DNA from: Triticum aestivum
Lineage: Eukaryota > Streptophyta > Magnoliopsida > Poales > Poaceae
Reading direction: 5' to 3'
Assembly (NCBI RefSeq): GCF_018294505.1
Contig: NC_057796.1
Span: 273,477,906 to 273,541,905, forward strand
DNA length: 64,000 bases
The notes under the pieces were generated by a model that saw only the letters and a list, made by a program, of their open reading frames with translations, was not told where the DNA came from and did not search any database. Both the position numbers and the translations under genes were made by a program. This document shows positions 34,991 through 43,248 of this stretch, one piece after another (the stretch's first letter is position 1; every line of letters begins with the position of its first letter).

Positions 34991-35009
34991 GGGCGCCGGG
35001 CGTGCCTTC

Positions 35010-35723
35010 CTATGCGATGGAGGGAGGCGCCCCAGGGACGGACGCTGATCCTGATGAGGCTCCTACCGCGACGCCAGCCTCCTGAGGTCCTGCGCGGCGC
35101 GGCTGCTTCTTCCTGGGAATGGCCTCCGGAGGGCCCTCGCTTCTGCTGTCGGGGTCGTCGATTGCTGTAGCCTGGAAGGCGCGCTCGAGGGAGCAGACCG
35201 CATCTCTTTCCTCACATGGAACCGTGATGATTCCGCTGCTTCCCGGCATCTTGAGGACGTTGTAGCCATGATGGGTGACTGCCATGAACTTGGCCAGGGC
35301 CGGATATCCGAGGATGGCATTGTGTGGCAGGCGGATGTATGCGACGTCGAAGTCGATGAGATCGGTGCGGTACTTGTCGCGCGTGGTGGAACCGTCGGTC
35401 ACTCCTGAGAAAGGCTTGGTAGGCTGAAGTTGCTCATATGGCACTTGGAGGTTGTCGAACGTGTCGACGGACAGGATGTTGAGCCCTGCGCCGCCGTCGA
35501 TGAGGGTCTTGGTGACCTGCACGTTGCTGATGACTGGGGAACACAACATAGGGAGGGCGCCGGTGGTAGCCGCGCACTTGAGCTGATCTGCCGAGTTGAA
35601 AGTGATGGCGCATTGAGACCACTCGAGCAGGCGCGTGGCCTTGAGCTTAGGGAGCACCGCGTTCACCTCGCGGGCGAACTGCTTGAAGATGCGCTGAGAG
35701 GCTGGGGCCTGGGCACCGCCCAA
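35010..35723 (-). CDS. Element A aspartic protease region
   Basis: Contains LPMLCSPVISNVQVTKTLID then GGAGLNILSVDTF, the retropepsin active-site region of Tat elements with Asp-Gly-Gly-Ala-Gly intact, and then LPHNAILGYPALAKFMAV, the second conserved block. The C-terminal part is Lys/Arg-rich with a stretch of Ala/Gly. It has no stop over 237 codons and lies directly after the gag zinc-knuckle part. It is unlikely to be used, because element A lacks its primer site and polymerase. Confidence 0.75.
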   Translation of the reverse strand: MGGAQAPASQRIFKQFAREVNAVLPKLKATRLLEWSQCAITFNSADQLKCAATTGALPMLCSPVISNVQVTKTLIDGGAGLNILSVDTFDNLQVPYEQLQPTKPFSGVTDGSTTRDKYRTDLIDFDVAYIRLPHNAILGYPALAKFMAVTHHGYNVLKMPGSSGIITVPCEERDAVCSLERAFQATAIDDPDSRSEGPPEAIPRKKQPRRAGPQEAGVAVGASSGSASVPGAPPSIA

Positions 35724-35885
35724 GATGCAGGCGATCGCACGCGGCTCCTGGAAGCCCCCAGCCCCCTCGTCCTGATGGTGGTCGTCGCTCCTTCTTGGTT
35801 GCGGCAGCGGGGGAAGACCGGCATTGCCCTGAGGGCGGTCCTCGCGAGGCTGGTCCCTCCAGGCGCCCTCGCGAGGATGGTCCTG

Positions 35886-37198
35886 CTAGCGATCCTCGCG
35901 AGGCCTGTCGCGCCACTCCTGGCGCGGGCCACAGTCGTCCCAGCGTCTGCCTCCATGTCCTCCTCCTCGGCCGTAGCCCTGGTCGCTGCGCTCGGGGCAT
36001 CGACCGAAGCGTCCTTCTCGTATGGCTCTGAGCTCTTGACAGTCACTGGTGTTGTGGGTGTTCAGGTTGTGGAAGGCGCAGAACGGTTGGCTGTTCTTGG
36101 ACGACTCAGGCAGATCTCTGCCCCGCTTGGTGTCGGGCTCCGCTGCTAGCACTGCTGCTTCCTTGCGCTTCACGTCCTTGGCCTTGGCTTTCTTCTCCTC
36201 CGCGCCTGCGGCTGGCAGCTCAAGGAGAGAGAGACGCCCCTCCTCAGCTCTTGGTCACTTGGTCGCCAGGTTGAACAGCTCCTGAGAGGTGCAGAGCTCC
36301 TCATGGATAGCGAGCTCTTCCTTCATCTTGACTCACGGACGCCGTCTGAGAACGCAGAGATGATGGCCTCGTCCCTGACCTTGGGGGTTTTGAGGTGAGT
36401 GTTGTTGAAGTGCTGGATGTACTTCTGGAGGGTCTCTCCTGGTTGTTTCTTGATGCGGCGCAGGTCACCCGCGGCCGGCGGGCGGTCGCAAGTGCGCTGG
36501 AAGTTGGCGACGAAGCGGTCGCGCATTTCGTCCCAGGAGGAGATCGAGCCGTGCTGCAGGTTCAGGAGCCAGGAGTGGGCTCCATCCTTGAGAGCCATGG
36601 GTAACCAGTTCGCCATGACTTCCTCATCGCCGTTGGCCGCTTCAATGCTCAGCTCATAGAGCTGCAGGAACTCCGCGGGGTCGGCGGTGTCGTCGTAGCG
36701 AGGAGGCAGATCCGGCTTGGACTTGCCTGGCCAGGCGACGCTACGTAGCTCGGGGGTGAAGGTGCGGCAGCCAGCCGTGGTTGCTGGGGCCCGCTTCGGG
36801 GGTGGAGCTTGGTCTTGACGAGGTCCGTGCGGCGCCGCCACCGGTGGTGCGCGGTCTTGACGAGGTGGCGCGGGAAGCACGGGTGCAGCTTCTCGCGGCC
36901 GAGGGATTTCTTGGCAGCTTCTTTCTTTGCGCGCGAGCGCCGGGCGTGGTGGATCATGCCGCAGGACCGCGCGCCTTGGTGCCAAGGCACCGTCTTGGGG
37001 CAGAGGTGGCGGAGGCGCGCCACGAGCCTCGTCGCCCGTGGCTCGCTGAGGGTGAGGCAGAGAGAGGGACGGCGCCGGAGAGCCCCGTGCGGCGCGGATG
37101 AGCTCGGCGACGCGATCGAGCCACTCCTCGTAGAGGTCGTCGACTGGGCAATAACGCAGGAGCTCGTTCGCCGCGAGGAGCGCGGCCCGCGCCTCCAT
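35886..37198 (-). pseudogene. Element A gag
   Basis: Starts MEARAALLAANELLRYCPVD at 37198. After a proline-rich stretch it has the Retrotrans_gag domain: LPPRYDDTADPAEFLQLYEL, NWLPMALKDGAHSWLLNL, SWDEMRDRFVANFQ, PGETLQKYIQHFN. A frameshift or stop near 36323 interrupts it. The zinc-knuckle-like CAFHNLNTHNTSDCQEL and an Arg/Gly-rich tail follow to 35886. Gag forms the particle that packages the RNA. Its start lies only about 27 bp from the remnant 5' LTR, so leader and primer site are deleted. Confidence 0.78.
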
Positions 37199-37224
37199 GG
37201 GAGCTCGTCCGCCTCATGAGTCTT

Positions 37225-37347
37225 GGCCCCTCGCGAGGGTCTTGGATGCCTTGTTGATGAAGATTGGGCCGTACGGCCTGCGGGCTTAGCCACGCCGTGG
37301 GCCGCAGGCAGGCAAGTCTGGAGACCCCCGTTCCCAGAATGCCGACA
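37225..37347 (-). repeat. Element A 5' LTR remnant
   Basis: About 123 bp, from GGCCCCTCGCGAGGGTCTT to CCCAGAATGCCGACA, matching the last part of the left LTR (from about 29969). The other roughly 775 bp and the primer site are missing, while the outer end and the AACAT duplication are intact. Confidence 0.85.
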
Positions 37348-37352
37348 AACAT

Positions 37353-38312
37353 CATGAACAACTCTCCATAACTTAATTTTCCTAGATACATTGGACTATA
37401 CAACATGTTCAATATTGAAACAAATTATACCAGGTTGCCTAATACACCAAAGAAAAACCTGGAAAAAAATATTATGTTCAACTCCTCATATGCATAACAT
37501 CAAACATATGGTGGGCGGCATATCAAGAACAGAGGCACACATTTATTTGGAAGAATGCAGTTGCTAATCCATGAGAAAGAGAGAGAGAGAGATCCTGATG
37601 GAGAGGAGAAGCAACATCAGCCGTGACCACCAGTACACACACACACACAGAGATAAGAGGCCGCTCCTGTGATTGGAGACGATTGTGTAGGAGGTGATGG
37701 GCAGGGGGAGGGAAGTGGCGTGTGGCAGTGGTTGAAAGCCTACCGGTGTACGCAGGCGGAGCGGCGCACTGGAAAGGTGGCTCCACACGGCGGCGATCGG
37801 CGAGCAGGAGCTGAAGCGGGCGGCGGTGCGAGATGGCTGGGAGCAGGTGGCGTATTGGAGGATGGGGTCGTGTAGTGCGTGGATTCTTTTTCTTATTGGA
37901 CTAACCTAGGAGCTCGGATTGGCCACATCCGTGGCAGTTCGCCGTGGCTGCCGGCGCCGCTCGCCGGACCCGAGGTAGGAGACGTGCGAGTGTACAGCCT
38001 GGCAAGAGTGGTCGCGCGCGGCCGGTGCATCGGGAGGAGGAGGTGGTCTGTAACGCGACGAGGGAAGCTCGGGGTGTTGGAGGATGATGGGGGAAGGGGG
38101 ATGAAGAGGGCTTGCCTGAGCAGGCGACGGGACCATCGACGGTGCTCGGGGCGGAGCAGCATCGACGGGGCCATCCGGCGGCGGGTGACTATGCGGCCTG
38201 AATTGGGGACAGGCGAGGGTATGTGACTAACAGGAAAACGAACCGGTACGTTGACTTATGGATAGCAGTGATGGGGAGTGCGGGTTGAATACCAAAAAGT
38301 AGAAGGACTCTT
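37353..38312. other. Intron 3' part of the B3 gene; GC-rich island with possible minus-strand exons
   Basis: 37353-37560 is AT-rich with no gene. On the minus strand, 38174-37905 reads MAPSMLLRPEHRRWSRRLLR and ends at a candidate donor (CCTAG before GTTAGT). A second GC-rich block (37875-37742) ends at ACACCG before GTAGGC. No family is recognisable. GA and CA microsatellites lie at 37577-37592 and 37633-37650. It could be an antisense transcript unit or only CpG-rich repeat. Confidence 0.3.
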
Positions 38313-39117
38313 TTGCAAAAACACCGCGACGGTGAACCCGACAAACTCAATCCATGCTTTATTATTAGGGAGAGATATGTCATTGGTAAAGATCCGCGTT
38401 TTGACCCTTTCTGCGTATGGGGCAATGAGATATCGATGAACCAGCATCAAGTGAGGAAGCTGATAAAGATTATTAGTAAAATGGGTCCAAAGATGGAAAT
38501 TAAACTATTTGTTTACACTTTATGCAAGACAACAACGAACTGCAGGATGGTAAGTAAGAACTCTGCAGCCTTCTTTTTACTGCCCATAATGAGTTGTGTT
38601 AGATGAAAATGTCTGAAATCTTATTCCTTTGTAGTGGTTGCCAAAGCAGTTTACTCAAGATTACCTCTCAAACTACATGATTGGTGGGCATGCAAAGGTT
38701 AAAGTATTTCTACCAGAACACGATGATCATCTAGATGTTTTCATGAAGACCGTGAAGGATGGGCGGCCGGCCATTACAAGGGGTTGGACTAGAGTCGTGC
38801 GTGCCTTCTGCATGGAGGAGGGCACAATATGGGCATTCCGCTTCACCTTGTTCAGCAACCAGAATATATTTCGCCTATTTCTTTACCGTCTTTAATAGTA
38901 CAAGTATACAACTGTGGTTCATCATTCTTTATTTGGTTCTTATGTAATTCTTGAACATATGTACCTATGAATCGAATAATGCATTGGTTGTTTGAACCTG
39001 ATGGATACGAATAAAGTTGTAGCATACATTCAAATTCAAATCCAAATCCGGTACAATTTGGAAAAGCAGCGATTAAATTATGCTCTCTAGGTTGTTACAA
39101 CACACACTGTTGGTAAA

Positions 39118-39714
39118 ACACAAATGTTTGCGATATGCCCCATAATCCGAGACGGTTCACAGAGAGGAAACGTGTACAAGCATGCACACAGCTGCCGTTT
39201 GCAAAGCATGTGCGATGTCAGACAATATCACAAACGGTGCGGGCAAACTAAACGTTTGTGTTAGTTGCCTTATCGTACACGATTCGCAACCATGAACTGT
39301 TTCTGATGAAGTATGCATCGTAAAGGTTGCACCACATAATATCATGTGCGATAGTTGTCGTGTACGACGATGTTACGACGGTCCGACGTTTCGTAATCAT
39401 CTCCGACACTCGTACGACGATTAGCTAATCTTCTTAACGGTGAACCGTTTGTGATGGGCTGTGCATCATACACGTTCTATAATAGTGAACCATTTGTGAT
39501 GGGCCGCGCATCGTAAACGTAGCACCACAGAATACCGACTGCGATGGCAATGCGAGCAGAAACGAGTAGGAGTAGTATAGGGGCCCTATCCCCGACGGTT
39601 TCTGGGTCGTGTGGGAAGGACCCCCCTATCACCCACACTCACTTGGTGACGGTTCCAAATGCCGTCGCGGAAAGGGGTTTTAAACCGTTTGTTTAGGACC
39701 GACGTGCACCAGTG
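39118..39714. repeat. Right subterminal region and terminus of the large CACTA-like element
   Basis: Variants of TTTGCGATA, TGTGCGATG and CCGTTTGTGATGGGC recur at 39126, 39206, 39298, 39348, 39447 and 39489, matching the left arm motif. 39590-39690 has a different set built on GACGGTT(T/C)C. The terminus is GCACCAGTG, ending at 39714 and followed by the TGC duplication. 38896-39117, between the B3 stop and this arm, is probably the 3' untranslated region. Confidence 0.65.
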
Positions 39715-39750
39715 TGCATGGTGGCATGCAGATCTTAATGAAGACCCTGT
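39715..39750 (+). mobile_element. Element C 5' LTR, second part
   Basis: TGC (39715-39717) is the duplicated target of the CACTA-like element. 39718-39750 (ATGGTGGCATGCAG...GAAGACCCTGT) aligns with the solo LTR at 25864-25897 (GTGGCTACATGCAG...GGAGGCTCC). Element B starts immediately after, with CCTGT as its left duplication. Confidence 0.75.
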
Positions 39751-40618
39751 TGTCGGATTTCGGGTTCCGGCAAAACCCTTGAGGTTCGAACACTGGGGTG
39801 CGCACGAAGATTTCCCCCTACCTAATCACGCCCTCAGCCTCACTGCGATCCCAAAGCCTAGCTCGACGAACCCGCAACACAAGAGACACGAGATACCGTT
39901 GTGGTGTAATACCCTACTCCAGTGTGGTGTGGTGGATTGCCTCTTGGGCTGAGGATGAACAATACAGGGGGAAGAACAGCCTCCTGAGGAGAGGTGTTCT
40001 TGTGCTTGGTGGGTGTGAGGATGGAGTAGATCCAGTCCGAGATGAGTTGCCTCCTGCTGTGGTGGCTAGTCCTATTTATAGAGGCCTGGTCCTCTTCCCA
40101 AATATTGAGCAGGAAGGGATGCCACAACGGCCAATTTGAAGGGGGACAGCTAGTACAAGCTATCCTGACTAAAGGTGGTCTTTGCCTGCCAAAGGCTCTG
40201 GTGGTGACGCCGTCTTGGGCTCCACGGTGACCTCCGTCCTGCCGTCCTGCTGGTCTTGGTCTCGTTGCACCGATATGGAAACCTTTGCCTGATGCCTCGA
40301 TACTCCTTGCCTGCGCTTTCCTCCGTAGCAACAAAGAGGAAACGAGGACACTGTGCGCGCTGGCGCCCGCCTAGTCTTGGTCGTCATGGCTTACGTCATT
40401 GGAACCTCGCGAGGTTCGCCTTTCCTTGGTCTCGCCACCCCTCGCGAGCCAGCTTGGTGAGGCTGCCCCCGAGGAGGTCTTGCCTTGATCTCTCTTGTCC
40501 CCTCGCGAGGGTCTTGAGTGTTTGCTGGTGAAGACGGGCCGTACTGTGCCGCGAGTGGAGCCACGCCGTGGGCCGCAGGCAGGCAAGTGTGGGAACCCCC
40601 GTTCTCAGAACGCCGACA
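39751..40618 (-). repeat. Element B 3' LTR (left copy)
   Basis: 868 bp from TGTCGGATTTCGGGTTCCGG to CTCAGAACGCCGACA. The coding-strand polypurine tract (GGGAGCGGGGGCTAC) abuts at 40619-40633. The partner LTR at 61423-62202 lacks roughly 90-105 bp around 39890-39995. Confidence 0.88.
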
Positions 40619-40953
40619 GTAGCCCCCGCTCCCAAGGCGCGCTCGGACTTGGCTTCGAGGCGAAGCCAAAGGGCAAGTGCGGAGCGCCACGGGCCCCAAC
40701 AGCCTGCGGCCTTGGTCGATGCATGGCGATTGATTGGACGTGGGCGTCTCCGCTTCCCCATGCTACCTCAGCAACTGCCCGACTTGACGAGTCCGTGCTG
40801 CATGCAAGGAAAAACCATCATTACCTGTGATCGTGGGGGGCGCTGGTTGGCCTTCTCCTACAATAAATGGGGAGGGCGGCAGAGCCCCCGTCACCCATCT
40901 ATTCCCATTCCGCTCGCATCTCCTCCCTTGCTCCATTGCCAGTAGCGACTCCC

Positions 40954-41647
40954 ATGGCGCCTGCGAAGAGGTTTTCGGCCGCGGAGAAGGGGAAGGCTCA
41001 CCAGGAGGGGCCCGGCTCTCCGCCGCCCAAGCGTGGACACAGTCGTCCTCGCAAGCACTCCGCGACGCCCGCCACGGCCCCTCGCGGCCGCGGCGGTGCC
41101 CCTTCGCGTGGTGGGAGCCGCCCATGACAAGGCAGCCTCGTCGATGAAGGGAGGCGCGCCATGGCCGCGCAGCCTCCCTGGCCGCGCTTCCACTCGGCAG
41201 AGGTGCTGCCGGAGTTCGTGGTGTGGTCGGAGAACCCTTCCGGCAACTAGCTTCAGCTCACGTGCTTCTTCGCCAACGAGCTGCCGGCCGCGGGTCCAGG
41301 CGGGCTCTGGCTGCAGGCGGACGGCTGTTGTAGCAAAGCTTCCTGGGTTGTGGTCGAGGCCTCCATCGCGGGCAACGCTGCCCCGGCCCGCGGCTGGCAG
41401 ACGTTTGCCCGCGCGCGCAACCTAGGCAGGCGGTGCACCCTCCACTTCAAGTACGACGGCAGCGCGACCCTCTATGTGAGGGTGTTTGGGGAAGATGGCC
41501 GCCGCGTTGGGTGCTGCCCTGAGGACAACGACGGTGACGAGGTGCTTGGCCTTGGCGACGGTCGTGATGAGGATGAAGGTGGACCCGCCCTCGGTGCCGA
41601 CCGTGGCTCGTCAAGCTACGGCGGCTCTTCCTCCGGCGACAGCTCCA
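40954..41647 (+). pseudogene. Antisense B3-like ORF of element B, first part
   Basis: Starts MAPAKRFSAAEKGKAHQEGP, a basic, proline-rich N-terminus (KRGHSRPRKH). After a TGA at 41125-41127 the same frame continues with MAAQPPWPRFHSAEVLPEF. A TAG follows at 41248-41250, then GGLWLQADGCCSKASWVVVE, RGWQTFARARNLGRR and LYVRVFGEDGRRVGCCPED. The order of strands with the GW-x2-FA block fits a B3 DNA-binding fold (inference). An acidic and Ser/Gly-rich tail follows. Element E splits the gene after codon position 1 at 41648. With the last part (51751-51857) it would be 266 residues. Both stops could come from C-to-T change. It faces opposite to gag-pol, between integrase and 3' LTR. Confidence 0.7.
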
Positions 41648-43141
41648 TGATACGTCCATTTTGCATCATGCTTTTATATCGATATTTATTGCATTATGGG
41701 CTGTTATTACACATTATGTCACAATACTTATGGCTATTCTCTCCTATTTTACAAGGTTTACATAAGGAGGGAGAATGTCGGCAGCTGGAATTCTGGGCTG
41801 GAAAAGGAGCAAATATTAGAGACCTATCCTGCACAACTCCAAAAGTCCTAAAACTCCACGGAATATCTTATATTAAATAATGAAAAATCCTCGCCAAAGA
41901 TGAGGGCCAGGGGCCCCACCACCTGTCACGAGGGTGGGGGGCGCGCCCCTACCTCGTGGGCCCCCTGGTGGCTCTCCGATGCCCATCTTCTTCCATATTT
42001 AGTCTTTCGGGAGGAAAAAATCAGAGACAACCTTTCGGGACGAGACTCCGCCGCCACGAGGCGGAACCTTGGCGGAACCAATCTAGGGCTCCGGCAGTGC
42101 TGATCTGCCGGGGAAACTCCCCTCTGAGAGGGGGAAATCATCGCCGTCATCATCACCAACGCTCCTCTCATCGGGAGAGGGCAATCGCCATCAACATCTT
42201 CATCAGCACCATCTCCTCTCAAAACCCTAGTTCATCTCTTGTATCCAATTCTTGTCTCCAAGTCCGGGATTGGTGCTAGTAGGTTGCTAGTAGTGTTAAT
42301 TACTCCTTGTAGTTGATGCTAGTTGGTTTACTTGGTGGAAGATCATATGTTCAGATCCTATATGCATATTATTACCCCTCTGATTATGAACATGAATATG
42401 CTTTTGTGTAGTTACGTTTGTTCCTGAGGACACGGGAGAAGTCTTGCTATTAGTAGTCATGTGAATTTGGTATTCGTTCGATATTTTGATGAGATGTATG
42501 TTGTCTAGCCTCTAGTGGTGTTATGTGAACGTCGACTACATAACACTTCACCATTATTTGGGCCTAGAGGAACGCATTGGGAAGTAATAAGTAGATGATG
42601 GGTTGCTAGAGTGACAGAAGCTTAAACCCTAGTTTATGCGTTGCTTCGTAAGGGGCTGATTTGGATCCATATGTTTCATGCTATGGTTAGGTTTACCTTA
42701 ATACTTTTGTTGTAGTTGCGGATGCTTGCAATAGAGGTTAATCATAAGTGGGATGCTTGTTCAAGTAAGAACAACACCCAAGCACCGGTCCACCCACATA
42801 TCAAATTATCAAAGTACCGAACGCGAATCATATGAACGTGATGAAAACTAGCTTGACGATATTCCCATGTGTCCTCGGGAGCGCTTTTCCTTATATAAGA
42901 GTTTGTCCAGGCTTGTCCTTTGCTAAAAAGGATTGGGCCACCTTGCTGCACTTTATTTACTTTTGTTACTTGTTGCTCGTTACCAATTATCCTATCACAA
43001 AACTATCTGTTATCACTATTTCAGTACTTGCAGAAAATACCTTGCTGAAAACCGCTTAGCATTTCCTCTGCTCCTCGTTGGGTTCGACACTCTTACTTAT
43101 CGAAAGGACTATGATAGATCCGCTACACTTGTGGGTCATCA
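41648..43141 (+). repeat. Element E 5' LTR
   Basis: TGATACGTCCATTTTGCATC to CACTTGTGGGTCATCA, 1494 bp. It contains CACGAGGGTGGGGGGCGCGC (41927-41946) and the AAACCCTAGTT block (42219-42229) typical of these LTRs. Compared with the 3' LTR it lacks a 20-bp GC-rich duplication and has 18 bp that the 3' LTR has lost (near 42713). Confidence 0.93.
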
Positions 43142-43152
43142 AGACTCTTTTC

Positions 43153-43170
43153 TGTCGCCGTTGCCGGGGA
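43153..43170 (+). other. Element E primer-binding site (tRNA-Asp)
   Basis: TGTCGCCGTTGCCGGGGA, 17 of 18 complementary to the 3' end of plant tRNA-Asp (the consensus has G at position 3). It starts 11 nt after the LTR. Confidence 0.85.
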
Positions 43171-43248
43171 CTGAAGCGCCTTTGGTAGGTGGAATTTGGT
43201 AAGGTAAAAAATTATATAGTGTGCTGAAATTTACTGTCACTTGTTACT

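Larger units (their letters stand above)
29196..37347 (-). mobile_element. Element A: non-autonomous Tat-lineage gypsy element
   Basis: 8152 bp with a perfect 5-bp duplication AACAT (29191-29195 and 37348-37352). It reads on the minus strand: a remnant 5' LTR of about 123 bp, gag, retropepsin, then no proper polymerase, then an antisense ORF, then the full 3' LTR on the left. The missing polymerase and the loss of most of the 5' LTR with the primer site mean it can no longer move by itself. Confidence 0.88.
22589..38895 (+). pseudogene. B3 DNA-binding domain protein with an intron of about 15 kb
   Basis: Exon 1, 22589-23261/23266: MMPAKRPLSHRSPSPTPERC, a TAG at 22862-22864 in otherwise open frame, then a Ser/Lys-rich part with a repeated SSKGKEPIC motif (four variants), ending at a GTGAGG donor. 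The 5' leader has AAACCCTAGC (22460). Late exons: about 38313-38549 (YVIGKDPRFDPFCVWGNEIS, IISKMGPKMEIKLFVYTL; donor ATG before GTAAGT) and 38635-38895 (acceptor CCTTTGTAG), which encodes a B3 fold: WLPKQFTQDYLSNYMI, HAKVKVFLPE, AITRGWTRVVRAFCMEEGT, FRFTLFSNQNIF, stop TAA. B3 domains bind DNA in plant regulators (VAL, REM, ABI3 groups). Further small exons may exist (for example near 23946-23980). The solo LTR 25242-26383 and element A lie in the intron. Linking the exons into one gene is inference from phase, strand and fit. Confidence 0.6.
3637..39714. mobile_element. Large non-autonomous CACTA-like transposon carrying host-like genes
   Basis: Left end CACTACTGCAGGATGCTGC at 3637; right end on the other strand CACTGGTGCACGTCGGTCC ending at 39714. 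About 15 of the first 22 positions agree, including CACT and TGCA. Both sides carry the 3-bp duplication TGC (3634-3636 and 39715-39717), the size typical of CACTA elements. Removing it rejoins LTR C in register. Apparent length is 36,078 bp; without element D, the solo LTR, element A and their duplications it is about 19,033 bp. Both arms carry repeats of a TGTGCGATG-like motif. No TNP2/TNPA-type transposase was found. It carries exonuclease, F-box/FBD, zf-XS and two B3-type gene modules. The TIRs are diverged, so a composite of two related elements is not fully excluded. Confidence 0.72.

Noticed and set aside
39555..39575. GAGTAGGAGTAGTA as the right end of the large CACTA-like element
   Set aside because: It has no matching duplication, whereas the end at 39714 has TGC on both sides and restores LTR C.
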